This document shows, in pieces, positions 45,667 to 54,359 of a stretch of 64,000 bases of DNA. Numbering within the stretch: position 1 is the stretch's first letter; every line of letters starts with the position of its first letter. The notes beneath the pieces were generated by a model that had not been told where the DNA came from, searched no databases, and saw nothing but the letters and a program-made list of their open reading frames with translations. The stretch is taken from the NCBI RefSeq assembly GCF_036237275.1, contig NZ_CP108352.1, positions 2,542,001 through 2,606,000 of the forward strand. The letters run 5' to 3'. This DNA is from Streptomyces sp. NBC_01353 (GTDB taxonomy: Bacteria > Actinomycetota > Actinomycetes > Streptomycetales > Streptomycetaceae). The position numbers and the translations under genes are program-made.

Positions 45667-47001
45667 TCAAGTACCGCCTCGCCGCGCGTTCGCTCCTTCT
45701 GTGTGGCTGTTCGTCAACCGCCAGTCGTCGCCTTGCCGTTCGACGAACCCGAGGGAGTGCAGTTCGTACAGCCTGGCGAGGGTGTCGTCCGGGGTGGTGC
45801 CGGCGCGGTCGGCGATCTCCGATGCGGGTGTGGGGCGGCCGGCGGGCAGCGCTTCGAGGACGCGGGTGGTGTGTGGGTCGAGGAGGTCTCTGGGGAGGAC
45901 TGGTCCGCGGCGGGCGGGGGCGAGTTGACCCATGTCGCCGACGAGTTCGATCACTTCGGCGGCGTCGGTGACGAGGGTGGCTTCGCCGCGCAGGAGTTCG
46001 TGGACTCCCGCGGAGAGGCCGCTGGTGACGGGGCCGGGGATGCCCATGGTGTGGCGGCCGAGGCGGTGGGCGTTGCGGGCGGTGACGAGGGAGCCGCTGC
46101 GGTACTCGGCCTCGACGACGACGGTGCCTCGGGTGAGTGCGGCGATGACGCGGTTTCGGAGGATGAATCTGCTGGGTGTGGGGTGACTTCCGGGCGGCAA
46201 CTCCCCTACGACGAGGCCTTGTTCCGCGATGCGTCCGATGAGTCCGGCGTGGCCGCGGGGGTAGGGGATGTCGACGCCGCAGGCGAGGACGGCGACGGTG
46301 GCGCCTTGGGCGGCGAGGGCGCCTCTGTGGGCGGCGCCGTCGATGCCGAACGCTGCGCCGGAGACGACGACCCAGCCGCGTTCGGCGAGTCCGGAGGCGA
46401 GGGTAGTGGCCGTGTGCGCGCCGTAGGGGGTGCAGGCGCGGGCGCCGACGACGGCGACGGATCTCAGGGCCCAGGTCCGCAGGTCGGCCGGGCCGCGGAT
46501 CCAGAGTCCGATCGGGCGGGCGTCGCCGAGGTCGTCGAGTTGCCGGGGCCATTCGGTGTCGCCGGGGATGACGAGTCGGCCGCCGTGCCGTTCGGCGGCG
46601 TCGAGGTCTCGGCGTGGTTCGACGGCTGCGGCTCGGCGCCGCCATCCGTCGACCCGTTTCTCCCCTGTGCCGGGGAAGGGTCCGGTCTCTGGGGGACGGG
46701 TGGAGCCGCGCGCGGCTGAGGGACTCGGGTGGGGCGGGAGCGTGGGGTCGGTGTGGGCGTGGGTTTCGTGATCGTCCGCTGCGGGGTCGCGGAGGCGCCG
46801 GAGGAAGCCAGCGGCGCCGTATCTGCGGAGCCAGCGGCCGGCGTGTTCGTCGCCGGGTTCGACGATGCGGGTGAGGGCGGCGCGGGCGAGGCGTTCTTCG
46901 TCCGGGGTGGCGTGGGGTGTTTCTTCCCTGTCGTGATCGTGTTCTTCGTCGTGGGTGGCGCGGCGCGTTTCTGCCGCGGTGTGGGCTTCGTCCGGGGTCA
47001 T
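45667..47001 (-). CDS. dprA: DNA-processing protein DprA
   Basis: A 444-residue DprA/Smf. The Rossmann core has SVAVVGARACTPYG, VVSGAAFGIDGAAHRGAL, VLACGVDIPYP, FILRNRVIAALT and VVEAEYRSGSLVTA. A C-terminal winged helix (about 375-435) and an N-terminal SAM-like region of Asp/His/Thr-rich sequence (residues 1-90, with an unusual DEEHDHDREETPHATPDEE stretch) complete it. DprA loads RecA on ssDNA during transformation. It overlaps comM by ATGA. Confidence 0.9.
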   Translation of the reverse strand: MTPDEAHTAAETRRATHDEEHDHDREETPHATPDEERLARAALTRIVEPGDEHAGRWLRRYGAAGFLRRLRDPAADDHETHAHTDPTLPPHPSPSAARGSTRPPETGPFPGTGEKRVDGWRRRAAAVEPRRDLDAAERHGGRLVIPGDTEWPRQLDDLGDARPIGLWIRGPADLRTWALRSVAVVGARACTPYGAHTATTLASGLAERGWVVVSGAAFGIDGAAHRGALAAQGATVAVLACGVDIPYPRGHAGLIGRIAEQGLVVGELPPGSHPTPSRFILRNRVIAALTRGTVVVEAEYRSGSLVTARNAHRLGRHTMGIPGPVTSGLSAGVHELLRGEATLVTDAAEVIELVGDMGQLAPARRGPVLPRDLLDPHTTRVLEALPAGRPTPASEIADRAGTTPDDTLARLYELHSLGFVERQGDDWRLTNSHTEGANARRGGT

Positions 47002-48611
47002 GCGATGTGCCCCGCTCCGACGGGTACGCCTCGGGCGATGCCGGTGCGCAGTTGGAGGGCGAGGTCGATGTCGTGGGTGTCGGGCCGGTCGTGTCCGGCG
47101 AGGTCGGCGACGGTCCAGGCGACGCGGATGACTCGGTCGAGGCCGCGTGCGGTGAGGAGTCCGCGTTCGATGTCGCGTTCTGCGGCGGCGAGGGCTCCGG
47201 GGTGGACGAGGTAGCGGGTACGCAGTTCGTGTCCGGGGACTTCGCTGTTGACGTTCCAGGGGGTGTCGGCGAGGCGGGCGGCTGCGCGGGCGCGGGCTTC
47301 GCGGACGCGGTCGGCGACGGCGGCGGTGGTTTCGCCGCGGCCGCCTTGTCCGAGGAGGTCGGATCGAGTGACGGGTTGGGCTTCGACGCGGAGGTCGATG
47401 CGGTCGAGGAGGGGGCCGGAGAGGCGTGCCTGGTAGCGGCGGATGAGGGAGGCGGGGCATTCGCATCCGGCGCCGTGCAGGGTGTGCCGTCCACAGGGGC
47501 AGGGGTTGGCCGCGAGGGCGAGCAGGAAGCGTGCGGGGAGTCGGACGACTCCGGCGGCGCGGGCGACGACGACGTGGCCGGACTCGAGGGGTTGTCGTAG
47601 GGCGTCGAGGGCTTTGCCGGAGAACTCGGGGGCTTCGTCGAGGAAGAGGACGCCTCGATGGGCGAGGGAGACGGCGCCGGGGCGTGGGAGGCCGTTGCCG
47701 CCGCCGACGAGGGATTGCATGGTCGCGGAGTGGTGGGGTGCGCAGTAGGGGGCGCGGCGGACGAGGGGTTCGCCGGGCGGGAGGATGCCGGCGACGGAGT
47801 GGACGGCGGTGACTTCGAGGGACTCCTGTCGGGTGAGTGGGGGCAGGATGCCGGGGAGTCGTTCGGCGAGCATGGTTTTTCCGGCGCCGGGTGGTCCGGA
47901 GAGCAGGAGGTGGTGGCTGCCTGCGGCGGCGACTTCCAGGGCTCGGCGGGCGCTGTGCTGTCCGGCGACGTCGGCGAGGTCGGGTCCGTCGGCAGGGTCG
48001 GCGGCGAGGCCGGTGCCGACGCCGGCGCCGGGTACGAGGAGTCCGGCGAGCATGGAGTCGGGGCGGCCTTCCTCGGCCGTTTCTTCTTCGGGGACGGGTT
48101 CGTCGGAGAGGACGGCGATGAGTTGGCGCAGGCTGCGGACGCCGAGGACGGACACTCCGGGGACGAGGGCGGCTTCGCCGGCTGTCTGTTCGGGGACGAC
48201 GACCTGTTGGTAGCCGGCTTCGGCGGCGGCGAGGACGGCGGGCAGGACGCCGCGGACGGGCCGGACGCGGCCGTCGAGCCCGAGTTCGCCGATGAGGACG
48301 AGGTCGGCGATCACCCTGGGGTCGATGCGCTCGGCGGCGCCGAGGACGGCCGCGGCGACTGCCAGATCGAAGCCGGATCCGCCTTTGGGGACGGAGGCGG
48401 GGCTGAGTCCGACGGTGAGTTTCTTCTGGGGCCATTCGGCGTCGGAGTTGACGATGGCGGCGCGGACCCGGTCGCGGCTCTCGCTGAGGCTCTTGTCCGG
48501 GAGTCCGACGAGGGTGAAGGCGGCGACTCCGGCTTCGAGGTCGGCCTGGACCTCGACGACGACGCCTTCGACGCCGACGAGGGCGACGGAGCAGGTGCGG
48601 GCGAATCCCAT
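46998..48611 (-). CDS. comM: ComM/YifB-family Mg-chelatase-like AAA ATPase
   Basis: A 537-residue protein. An N-terminal Lon-protease-like fold (VEVQADLEAGVAAFTLVGLP, LSPASVPKGGSGFDLAVA) precedes the AAA domain with Walker A LLLSGPPGAGKTMLAER, Walker B GVLFLDEAPEF and a zinc-like cysteine set (NPCPCGRHTL...GCECP). ComM is a branch-migration helicase in natural transformation of Gram-negatives. Cluster yraN-comM-dprA is conserved in Streptomyces, which are not known to be naturally competent. Confidence 0.92.
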   Translation of the reverse strand: MGFARTCSVALVGVEGVVVEVQADLEAGVAAFTLVGLPDKSLSESRDRVRAAIVNSDAEWPQKKLTVGLSPASVPKGGSGFDLAVAAAVLGAAERIDPRVIADLVLIGELGLDGRVRPVRGVLPAVLAAAEAGYQQVVVPEQTAGEAALVPGVSVLGVRSLRQLIAVLSDEPVPEEETAEEGRPDSMLAGLLVPGAGVGTGLAADPADGPDLADVAGQHSARRALEVAAAGSHHLLLSGPPGAGKTMLAERLPGILPPLTRQESLEVTAVHSVAGILPPGEPLVRRAPYCAPHHSATMQSLVGGGNGLPRPGAVSLAHRGVLFLDEAPEFSGKALDALRQPLESGHVVVARAAGVVRLPARFLLALAANPCPCGRHTLHGAGCECPASLIRRYQARLSGPLLDRIDLRVEAQPVTRSDLLGQGGRGETTAAVADRVREARARAAARLADTPWNVNSEVPGHELRTRYLVHPGALAAAERDIERGLLTARGLDRVIRVAWTVADLAGHDRPDTHDIDLALQLRTGIARGVPVGAGHIA

Positions 48612-48612
48612 C

Positions 48613-49086
48613 TCAGGCCACCCCCTGGGCGTGGGTGACGACGGGGGCGCCGCGGCGTGGCAGGACGATGCCGATCAGGTCGATGCGGACGCCGCCGTCG
48701 GGTGGTGGTCCTCCGTGGCGGTCGAGCCAGCAGGCGGCGAGTCGTTTGAGCCGGTCGGCCTTGGTGGGGGTGACGGCGGCCATGGGGTGTTCGAATGCGC
48801 CTTCGCGGCGCGTCTTCACTTCGCAGATGACGACGGTGTCGCCGTCGCGGGCGACGATGTCGATCTCGCCGGTGCGTCCGCAGCGCCAGTTCCGTGCGAG
48901 GACGGACATCCCGGCCTCGGTGAGGCGCCGGGCGGCCAGTTCTTCCCCGTACCGTCCGAGTGCGTTCGTCGGGTTGGTCGGGCCGGTTGTGTTCGTCGCG
49001 CGGGTCGGGCCGGCCGGTCCTGCCGGGTTCGTTCCGTGGGTCGTGCTGTTCGGTCCGGCTGCGTTCGTCGCGTGGGTCGTGTTCAT
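48613..49086 (-). CDS. yraN: YraN/UPF0102-family putative endonuclease
   Basis: A 157-residue protein. Residues 43-157 form the PD-(D/E)XK-like UPF0102 domain: [40 protein letters not shown] (the GEID...EVK catalytic pattern). Residues 1-42 are a low-complexity Thr/Asn/Gly/Pro/Ala arm built from short repeats. It stands one base before comM. Alternative start codons within the arm would give a normal-length YraN. Confidence 0.85.
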   Translation of the reverse strand: MNTTHATNAAGPNSTTHGTNPAGPAGPTRATNTTGPTNPTNALGRYGEELAARRLTEAGMSVLARNWRCGRTGEIDIVARDGDTVVICEVKTRREGAFEHPMAAVTPTKADRLKRLAACWLDRHGGPPPDGGVRIDLIGIVLPRRGAPVVTHAQGVA

Positions 49087-49204
49087 TCGGTACCACCTCC
49101 GGCACCGACTGTGACGCTCCGCGACTTCGCGTGTGGATCTTGGTGGACGGTTGCCTGTCTGTGGACAACCGCCTCACCCTTGCGGGTGGTTTCAGCCCGC
49201 CGCC

Positions 49205-49513
49205 TCAGCTGCCGGGGAGTTCCAGGTCGCTCTTGTTGAGCTCCTCGATGTTCACGTCCTTGAAGGTGAGCACCCGGACCTGCTTGACGAATCTGGCCGG
49301 CCGATACATGTCCCAGACCCAGGCGTCGGCCATGGACACCTCGAAGAACACCTCGCCCTGGACCGAGTGCACCTGCATCTCGTAGTCGTTCGTGAGGTAG
49401 AAGCGCCGCTCGGTCTCGATCACGTATTTGAACAGGCCGACGACATCGCGGTACTCCCGGTAGAGCTTCAGCTCCATCTCGGTCTCGTACTTCTCGAGGT
49501 CCTCGGCGCTCAT
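49205..49513 (-). CDS. DUF2469-family actinobacterial protein
   Basis: A 102-residue protein matching the highly conserved actinobacterial DUF2469: SAEDLEKYETEMELKLYREY, RRFYLTNDYE and VFFEVSMADAWVWDMYRP. The function is unknown but it is nearly invariant next to yraN. The ATG at 49513 has GGGGAACAT upstream. Confidence 0.92.
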   Translation of the reverse strand: MSAEDLEKYETEMELKLYREYRDVVGLFKYVIETERRFYLTNDYEMQVHSVQGEVFFEVSMADAWVWDMYRPARFVKQVRVLTFKDVNIEELNKSDLELPGS

Positions 49514-49568
49514 GGCATGTTCCCCTTCAGCCGTGCGTCCACCTATTGTGCGCCAGCCACTCGCACCC

Positions 49569-50111
49569 CTAGACGATTTCCGGGGCGAGCACCACCGGCG
49601 CACTCGGCGGTCCCTCGTCGAGCAGCGTGTGCAGCAGCTCGGCGAGTCTGGTCGGGTACACCGTCTCACGCGCCGCCGACAGTTCGGCGGAGGTCCACCA
49701 CCTCAGCCCCGCGGTACTGCGCGCTTCCAGCTCGGTGAGCCCGCCGGGGGCCGTCACGGTCTGGGTGGTTCGTGCCAGGTAGTACCACTCGTCCTGGTCC
49801 CAGCGCCGCCCGTCGAAGGGGAAGGAGCAGATCCGCTGCCAGATGACCGGCCCGAGTTCGACCTCGGTGATCCCGGTCTCCTCTGCCAGCTCGCGAAGTG
49901 CCGCCTCCTCGCGGGTCTCGTCGCCCTCGAGGCCGCCGCCGGGCGTGAACCACCAGGTCTGGTCGGGGGCGTCGGGCTCGTAGCCGTGCATGAGCAGGAT
50001 GCGGTCGTCGGGGTCGAGCAGCACGACCCGTGCGACCCGCCGCAGCTCCCGCCCTGCCGCTGCCGAGCCCGGCGAACCCGCAGCCCCGGCCGAACCCTCA
50101 GTACCCGTCAC
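49569..50111 (-). CDS. Nudix hydrolase
   Basis: A 180-residue enzyme with a perfect Nudix box, GGGLEGDETREEAALRELAE followed by ETGI. Nudix proteins cleave nucleoside diphosphates linked to another moiety; the substrate is unknown. The flexible N-terminus (about 25 residues) is Gly/Ala/Ser-rich. GTG 50111 overlaps the sipZ stop (GTGA), so the two are translated together. Confidence 0.9.
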   Translation of the reverse strand: MTGTEGSAGAAGSPGSAAAGRELRRVARVVLLDPDDRILLMHGYEPDAPDQTWWFTPGGGLEGDETREEAALRELAEETGITEVELGPVIWQRICSFPFDGRRWDQDEWYYLARTTQTVTAPGGLTELEARSTAGLRWWTSAELSAARETVYPTRLAELLHTLLDEGPPSAPVVLAPEIV

Positions 50112-50890
50112 GTGCTCACCGTCTCCTTGCCGGACCGCCCGCCCGACGCACCACCGGACCCACCACCCGAGGCGCCACCGGACCGCCCACCGAGCCGCGC
50201 CGCCAGCGGACCGTATGCGGCCCCGGCCAGGATCAGTACACACCCGGCGACGATCGCGTAGAAGAGCGGCATCACGGGTCCTGGCTGCGAGATCCCACCC
50301 GGCAGTGCCGCGAAGCCCTCGGGCCTCGCCAGGACGCCGTTCATCGGCCAGACGACGGCGTCCACCCGGCCGGTGACCGCGGAGCGGGGCACGGAGCCCT
50401 GGCCGGCCTCTTCGAGGTGGACCCGGGAGTCGAGGGAGTTGTGCCGCTCGTCGCCGAGGAGGAAAAGGCTCCCCTCCGGCACGGTCGCGGAGAACCGCTG
50501 CCCGGAGGCGGGGGTGCCAGGGGGCAGATACGTCTCCTCGACCGCCTTGCCGTTCACGGTGAGCCGGCCGTCCGCGTCGCAGCAGGCGACCGTGTCACCG
50601 CCGACGCCGACGACCCGCTTGACCATGGGGACGCCGCCCCAGAGCTGGTCCTCGAAGATGACGATGTCGCCTCGTCGCACCTCGTCGCCGTCGATGCGCT
50701 GGGCGAGGACCTTGGACCCGACGGCCAGGGTCGGGGTCATGGAGTCGCTGGGGACGCTGTAGGGCTGGTAGAGGACGGCTCCCCAGGCGAAGCCGCCGAG
50801 GAAGAGCACACAGCCGACGGCCACGGCCAGCCCCGACAGCACGCTGCCGAGGCGGCCGCGGCCGCCGTCCGTTCGTATCGTTCCGCTCAT
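50108..50890 (-). CDS. sipZ: Type I signal peptidase (SipZ)
   Basis: A 260-residue signal peptidase. Box B SVPSDSMTPTL contains the nucleophile Ser. Box D VPMVKRVVGVGGDTV contains the general-base Lys, and GDERHNSLDSR is box E. There is an N-terminal helix (about 15-40) and a C-terminal anchor (about 205-235) followed by a Gly/Ser-rich tail. ATG 50890 has GGGGAGC upstream. It releases signal peptides of secreted proteins. Confidence 0.9.
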   Translation of the reverse strand: MSGTIRTDGGRGRLGSVLSGLAVAVGCVLFLGGFAWGAVLYQPYSVPSDSMTPTLAVGSKVLAQRIDGDEVRRGDIVIFEDQLWGGVPMVKRVVGVGGDTVACCDADGRLTVNGKAVEETYLPPGTPASGQRFSATVPEGSLFLLGDERHNSLDSRVHLEEAGQGSVPRSAVTGRVDAVVWPMNGVLARPEGFAALPGGISQPGPVMPLFYAIVAGCVLILAGAAYGPLAARLGGRSGGASGGGSGGASGGRSGKETVST

Positions 50891-50953
50891 CCCAGCGCTC
50901 CCCACCCTCAAGGTCGGTTCGTCGATCTGGGATCGCACCCTACCCGCGGGTTC

Positions 50954-51823
50954 CTACTCGGCGGTATGCCGAGACGCGAGCCTCTTCCTGCGCCACAGTA
51001 CGAGCGGCACCGCGCCGGCGAGTCCGGCCGCGCCCGGGGCGACGGCCAGCGCCTGGCTCAGCCCGGGCTGGTCGAACGTGCTCGGCACGGGCAGCGTCGC
51101 CCAGCGGGTGACCGGCCAGGCCACGACGACCGCGCGTCCGACGACCTTGTCGTTCGGGACCGTGCCGCCGCCCGGGAGGTTCTGGTGGAAGCGGGAGTCC
51201 AGGGAGTTCTGGCGGTTGTCGCCCATCACCCAGATGCTGCCCTCGGGGATGGTGATCGGCCCGAAGGGCTTGTCACCGCACGGCGAGGAACCGGGGTAGA
51301 TGTACGAGCTCTCCTCCAGCGTCTTCCCGTTGAGGATGACCTTGCCGCCCTCCTTGCAGGAGACCGTGTCACCGCCCACCGCGATGACGCGCTTGATCAG
51401 GTCCTTCTCCTCCGCGTACAGCCCGATGAAGCTCAGGAACTGCTGCAGCACGTTGGGGTCGGGGGTGGCCGTGTCCTCCAGCCAGCCGCCCGGGTCGTGG
51501 AACACGACGACCTCGCCGCGCTCCGGCTCGGAGCCGAACCACGGGGTCAGCTTGTCCACGAGGACCCGGTCGCCGCGCTGCAGCGTGTTCATCATCGAGT
51601 CCGAGGGAATCGAGAACGCCTGCACCAGGAAGGTCTTGATCAGCAGCGCGAGGAGCAGCGCGATACCGATCAGCAGGGGCAGTTCCTTCCAGAAGGAACG
51701 CGGCTTCTTCGCGCCCTGGCCGGTCTGCCCGGGCCCGTCCGGCCCGTCCTGCTGGTTCCGTCCGGTCTCGCCGTCGCCGTCCGCGGGGTCGGCGTCGTGC
51801 GGGCCGGGGGTGTCATCCCTCAT
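50954..51823 (-). CDS. sipY: Type I signal peptidase (SipY)
   Basis: A 289-residue signal peptidase. Motifs: FSIPSDSMMNTLQ (nucleophile), KDLIKRVIAVGGDTV (base), VMGDNRQNSLDSR. A 45-residue acidic/Gln/Gly N-terminal arm precedes the first helix, and a second helix lies near the C-terminus. ATG 51823 overlaps sipX by 11 bases; a GTG at 51913 would overlap by 101 and is less likely. Confidence 0.9.
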   Translation of the reverse strand: MRDDTPGPHDADPADGDGETGRNQQDGPDGPGQTGQGAKKPRSFWKELPLLIGIALLLALLIKTFLVQAFSIPSDSMMNTLQRGDRVLVDKLTPWFGSEPERGEVVVFHDPGGWLEDTATPDPNVLQQFLSFIGLYAEEKDLIKRVIAVGGDTVSCKEGGKVILNGKTLEESSYIYPGSSPCGDKPFGPITIPEGSIWVMGDNRQNSLDSRFHQNLPGGGTVPNDKVVGRAVVVAWPVTRWATLPVPSTFDQPGLSQALAVAPGAAGLAGAVPLVLWRRKRLASRHTAE

Positions 51824-52877
51824 GGCCACCGCCGATTCGGCGAGCCGCTCGGGCCTCTCCTCCGGCTCGTCGTGTCCGGATCGTGCGCCGACGGCCACAT
51901 CCCCCACATCCACTCCTCAGTCCGTGCATATGCCTGCCCCAGAACAGGGACAGGCCCACCACTCCCATAACGAGCGGGAGTTCCGCAGGGGTCGGGAGCC
52001 AGGGCAATCCGTTCAGATTCCGCGAGGACACACTATGCGACACACCGTGTGCGGACACAGAAGCCGTACGACCGTCCGGTACGGCCGCGAACGTGTCCGG
52101 CTCCTCCAGCCGTCGCCAGTGGCTCACCGGCCAGGCGATGACGACGGCCGGGCCCACCACGTCCTCCTCGGAGATCGTTCCCTGCTCCTTCTCGTCGAGG
52201 TGGAAGCGGGAGTCGGCGGAGTCCGACCGGTGGTCGCCCATCACGAAGATCCGGCCGGCGGGAACCGTCACCTTGAACTTGATCTTCGAGGGCTCGTTGC
52301 CCGGGTGCAGATACGGTTCGTCCAGCGGTACGCCGTTGACCTTGATCCGGCCGTCCGTGCCGCAGCACTCGACCGTGTCACCGCCGACCGCGACGACCCG
52401 CTTGATCAGATCCTGCTCGTCGGCCGAGGGCAGCAGCCCGATGAAGGTCAGGGCCTGCTTGACCTGCTTGACGCCGATCGGGTCCTCGGTGACGGGGGCG
52501 GTGTCGTCCTGGAGCCAGTTGCCGGGGTCCTTGAAGACGACGACGTCGCCGCGTTGCGGCTTGGAGCCGAACCAGGGCGTGAGCTTGTCGACCAGGACGC
52601 GGTCGTCGATCCGGATCGTCTGCTCCATCGAGCCGGACGGGATGACGAAGGCCTGGACGAGGAAGGTCTTCAGGACGAGCGCGATCAGCAGGGCGACCGT
52701 GATCAGGAGCGGGATCTCCTTGACGGCGGAGCGCTGTCGCCGGCGCTTGACCTTGCGGGCGAGTCTGCGCCGCTCCGCCCGGCCGGGCAGCGGGCGGCCG
52801 CCGGCCTCCGTCGGCCGTGTGCCGGTGGGCAGCCGGGTGTCGCCGCGGTGCCCGGCCGGCCTGCCCCGGTTACCCAT
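51813..52877 (-). CDS. sipX: Type I signal peptidase (SipX)
   Basis: A 354-residue signal peptidase. Motifs: FVIPSGSMEQTI, QDLIKRVVAVGGDTV, VMGDHRSDSADSR. The basic N-terminal arm (about 48 residues, Arg-rich) precedes helix 1. The C-terminal helix (LPLVMGVVGLSLFWG) is followed by a GCGGCGRRR tail. The ATG overlaps the sipW stop by eight bases, so sipW-sipX-sipY are probably one transcript. Confidence 0.9.
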   Translation of the reverse strand: MGNRGRPAGHRGDTRLPTGTRPTEAGGRPLPGRAERRRLARKVKRRRQRSAVKEIPLLITVALLIALVLKTFLVQAFVIPSGSMEQTIRIDDRVLVDKLTPWFGSKPQRGDVVVFKDPGNWLQDDTAPVTEDPIGVKQVKQALTFIGLLPSADEQDLIKRVVAVGGDTVECCGTDGRIKVNGVPLDEPYLHPGNEPSKIKFKVTVPAGRIFVMGDHRSDSADSRFHLDEKEQGTISEEDVVGPAVVIAWPVSHWRRLEEPDTFAAVPDGRTASVSAHGVSHSVSSRNLNGLPWLPTPAELPLVMGVVGLSLFWGRHMHGLRSGCGGCGRRRTIRTRRAGGEARAARRIGGGHEG

Positions 52878-53808
52878 GGCCGCCCGCCACGGGAGTGGGT
52901 ACGGAGTCGAAGGCTCCGGTCTCCTCCACCTCGGACCAGCGGCCGAAGGGCCAGCCGATCCAGTCCGCGCGCCCGATCACGCGCTCCACGGGCACGACTC
53001 CGCCGCCCGGCTGACCGAGATGGTCGCGGGAGTCGCTGGACTGGCTGCGGTGGTCGCCCATGACCCACAGGGTGCCCTGAGGGACGACGATGTCGAAGGG
53101 AACCTTCGAGGGCGAGTCGCCCAGCATGACGTAGCGCTCCTCGACGGGCACGCCGTTGACGGTCAGTCGGCCGTTGCCGTCGCAGCAGACGATCCGGTCG
53201 CCGCCCACGCCCACCACCCGCTTCACGAAGTCGGTCTCGGCGGGCTCGGCGATGCCGAGGGCCGCGGCCGCGCCGTGCAGCAGACCGGTGACCGGGTTCT
53301 GCTCGGGGGCCTCCTGGAGGAAGGAGCCTGTGCCGTCGAAGACGACGACGTCACCCCGGCGCGGCTGGTCGCCGAAACGGTACGCCAGCTTGTTCACGAG
53401 GATCCGGTCCCCGACCTGGAGGGTGGGTTCCATCGAGCGGCTGGGGATCAGGAAGGGCTGCATCACGAAGTGGCTCAGGAGCAGCAGGAAGACCACGCAG
53501 ACGCCGCCGATGACGCTCGTACGGCGCCAGGACCATCCGGCGACGTCCCCGTCCTGGCCCGTGGCCGCGGAGTCCTGCCCATCGGGCCCTGAGTCCGGCC
53601 GTCCATCGGGCCCGGAGTCCGGCGAGGCCGCCCGCTCATCCGTCCCGGGCTCCCGACCGTCACGCCCAGGCTCCCGAGCGTCGCGCCGGGGCTCCTGCGC
53701 CTCGAACCCGGAGTCCGGCCCGTCTGTCCCGGAAATACGCGCGGAGCGCGACCGCTCCTCCGTCTCGGAGGAGCGGTCGCGCTCCGTGTGCTGTGCTTCG
53801 GTGTCCAT
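52870..53808 (-). CDS. sipW: Type I signal peptidase (SipW)
   Basis: A 312-residue signal peptidase. Motifs: FLIPSRSMEPTLQ, TDFVKRVVGVGGDRI, VMGDHRSQSSDSR. An N-terminal arm of about 90 residues contains near-perfect repeats (PDSGPDGRPDSGPDGQDS), and helix 1 follows. Unlike its three neighbours it ends without a C-terminal membrane helix, as I recall for S. lividans SipW. Confidence 0.9.
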   Translation of the reverse strand: MDTEAQHTERDRSSETEERSRSARISGTDGPDSGFEAQEPRRDAREPGRDGREPGTDERAASPDSGPDGRPDSGPDGQDSAATGQDGDVAGWSWRRTSVIGGVCVVFLLLLSHFVMQPFLIPSRSMEPTLQVGDRILVNKLAYRFGDQPRRGDVVVFDGTGSFLQEAPEQNPVTGLLHGAAAALGIAEPAETDFVKRVVGVGGDRIVCCDGNGRLTVNGVPVEERYVMLGDSPSKVPFDIVVPQGTLWVMGDHRSQSSDSRDHLGQPGGGVVPVERVIGRADWIGWPFGRWSEVEETGAFDSVPTPVAGGHG

Positions 53809-53879
53809 CGGGGGCAGAGCCTATCCGGCCACCCTGAGAATCATCGCTCCGAAGCCCCGCGCGATCGGTGAGCCGGAGC

Positions 53880-54230
53880 TCAGTTGTCGCGCTTCTCCTT
53901 GATCTTGGCAGCCTTGCCGCGCAGCTCACGCAGGTAGTAGAGCTTGGCGCGACGGACGTCACCGCGGCTCACGAGCTCGATCTTCTCGAAGATCGGGCTG
54001 TTCACCGGGAAGGTGCGCTCGACGCCGACGGAGAACGAGACCTTGCGGACCGTGAAGGTCTCGCTGACGCCCGAGCCCTGGCGGCGGATGACAACGCCCT
54101 TGAACTGCTGGATACGGGAGCGGTTGCCCTCGATGACGCGCACGTGGACGTTCACGGTGTCGCCGGGACGGAAGCCGGGGAGGTCGGTGCGGAGCGAAGC
54201 CGCGTTGACCGAGTCGAGCAGGGAGGCCAT
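53880..54230 (-). CDS. rplS: 50S ribosomal protein L19
   Basis: A 116-residue L19 with the family's [20 protein letters not shown] and VVIRRQGSG, then [23 protein letters not shown] 54230 follows GAGGAAAG. It is downstream of trmD after a 129-base leader that contains a hairpin next to the ribosome site. Confidence 0.95.
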   Translation of the reverse strand: MASLLDSVNAASLRTDLPGFRPGDTVNVHVRVIEGNRSRIQQFKGVVIRRQGSGVSETFTVRKVSFSVGVERTFPVNSPIFEKIELVSRGDVRRAKLYYLRELRGKAAKIKEKRDN

Positions 54231-54245
54231 GGTGGTCTCTTTCCT

Positions 54246-54269
54246 CGCTGATGCCACAGGTCATCAGCG
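54246..54269 (-). promoter_or_regulatory. Hairpin abutting the rplS ribosome-binding site
   Basis: A perfect 8-bp stem (CGCTGATG at 54246-54253 with CATCAGCG at 54262-54269). On the transcript its 3' arm ends directly at GAGGAAAG, the rplS ribosome site. It could regulate L19 translation, but this is inferred from position only. Confidence 0.4.
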
Positions 54270-54359
54270 GAACGTTCGAGAAGGAGATGGAGCGCCGGGT
54301 GTACCGGGCGGGCGTCGTCCCCCTGTGGCAGGGGCGCACGCCGGACACACAGCAGCGGC

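Noticed and set aside
45667-48435. 922-codon open frame extending dprA into comM
   Set aside because: The N-terminal half is Arg/Pro-rich shadow of comM; the ATGA overlap at 46998-47001 gives a normal dprA start.
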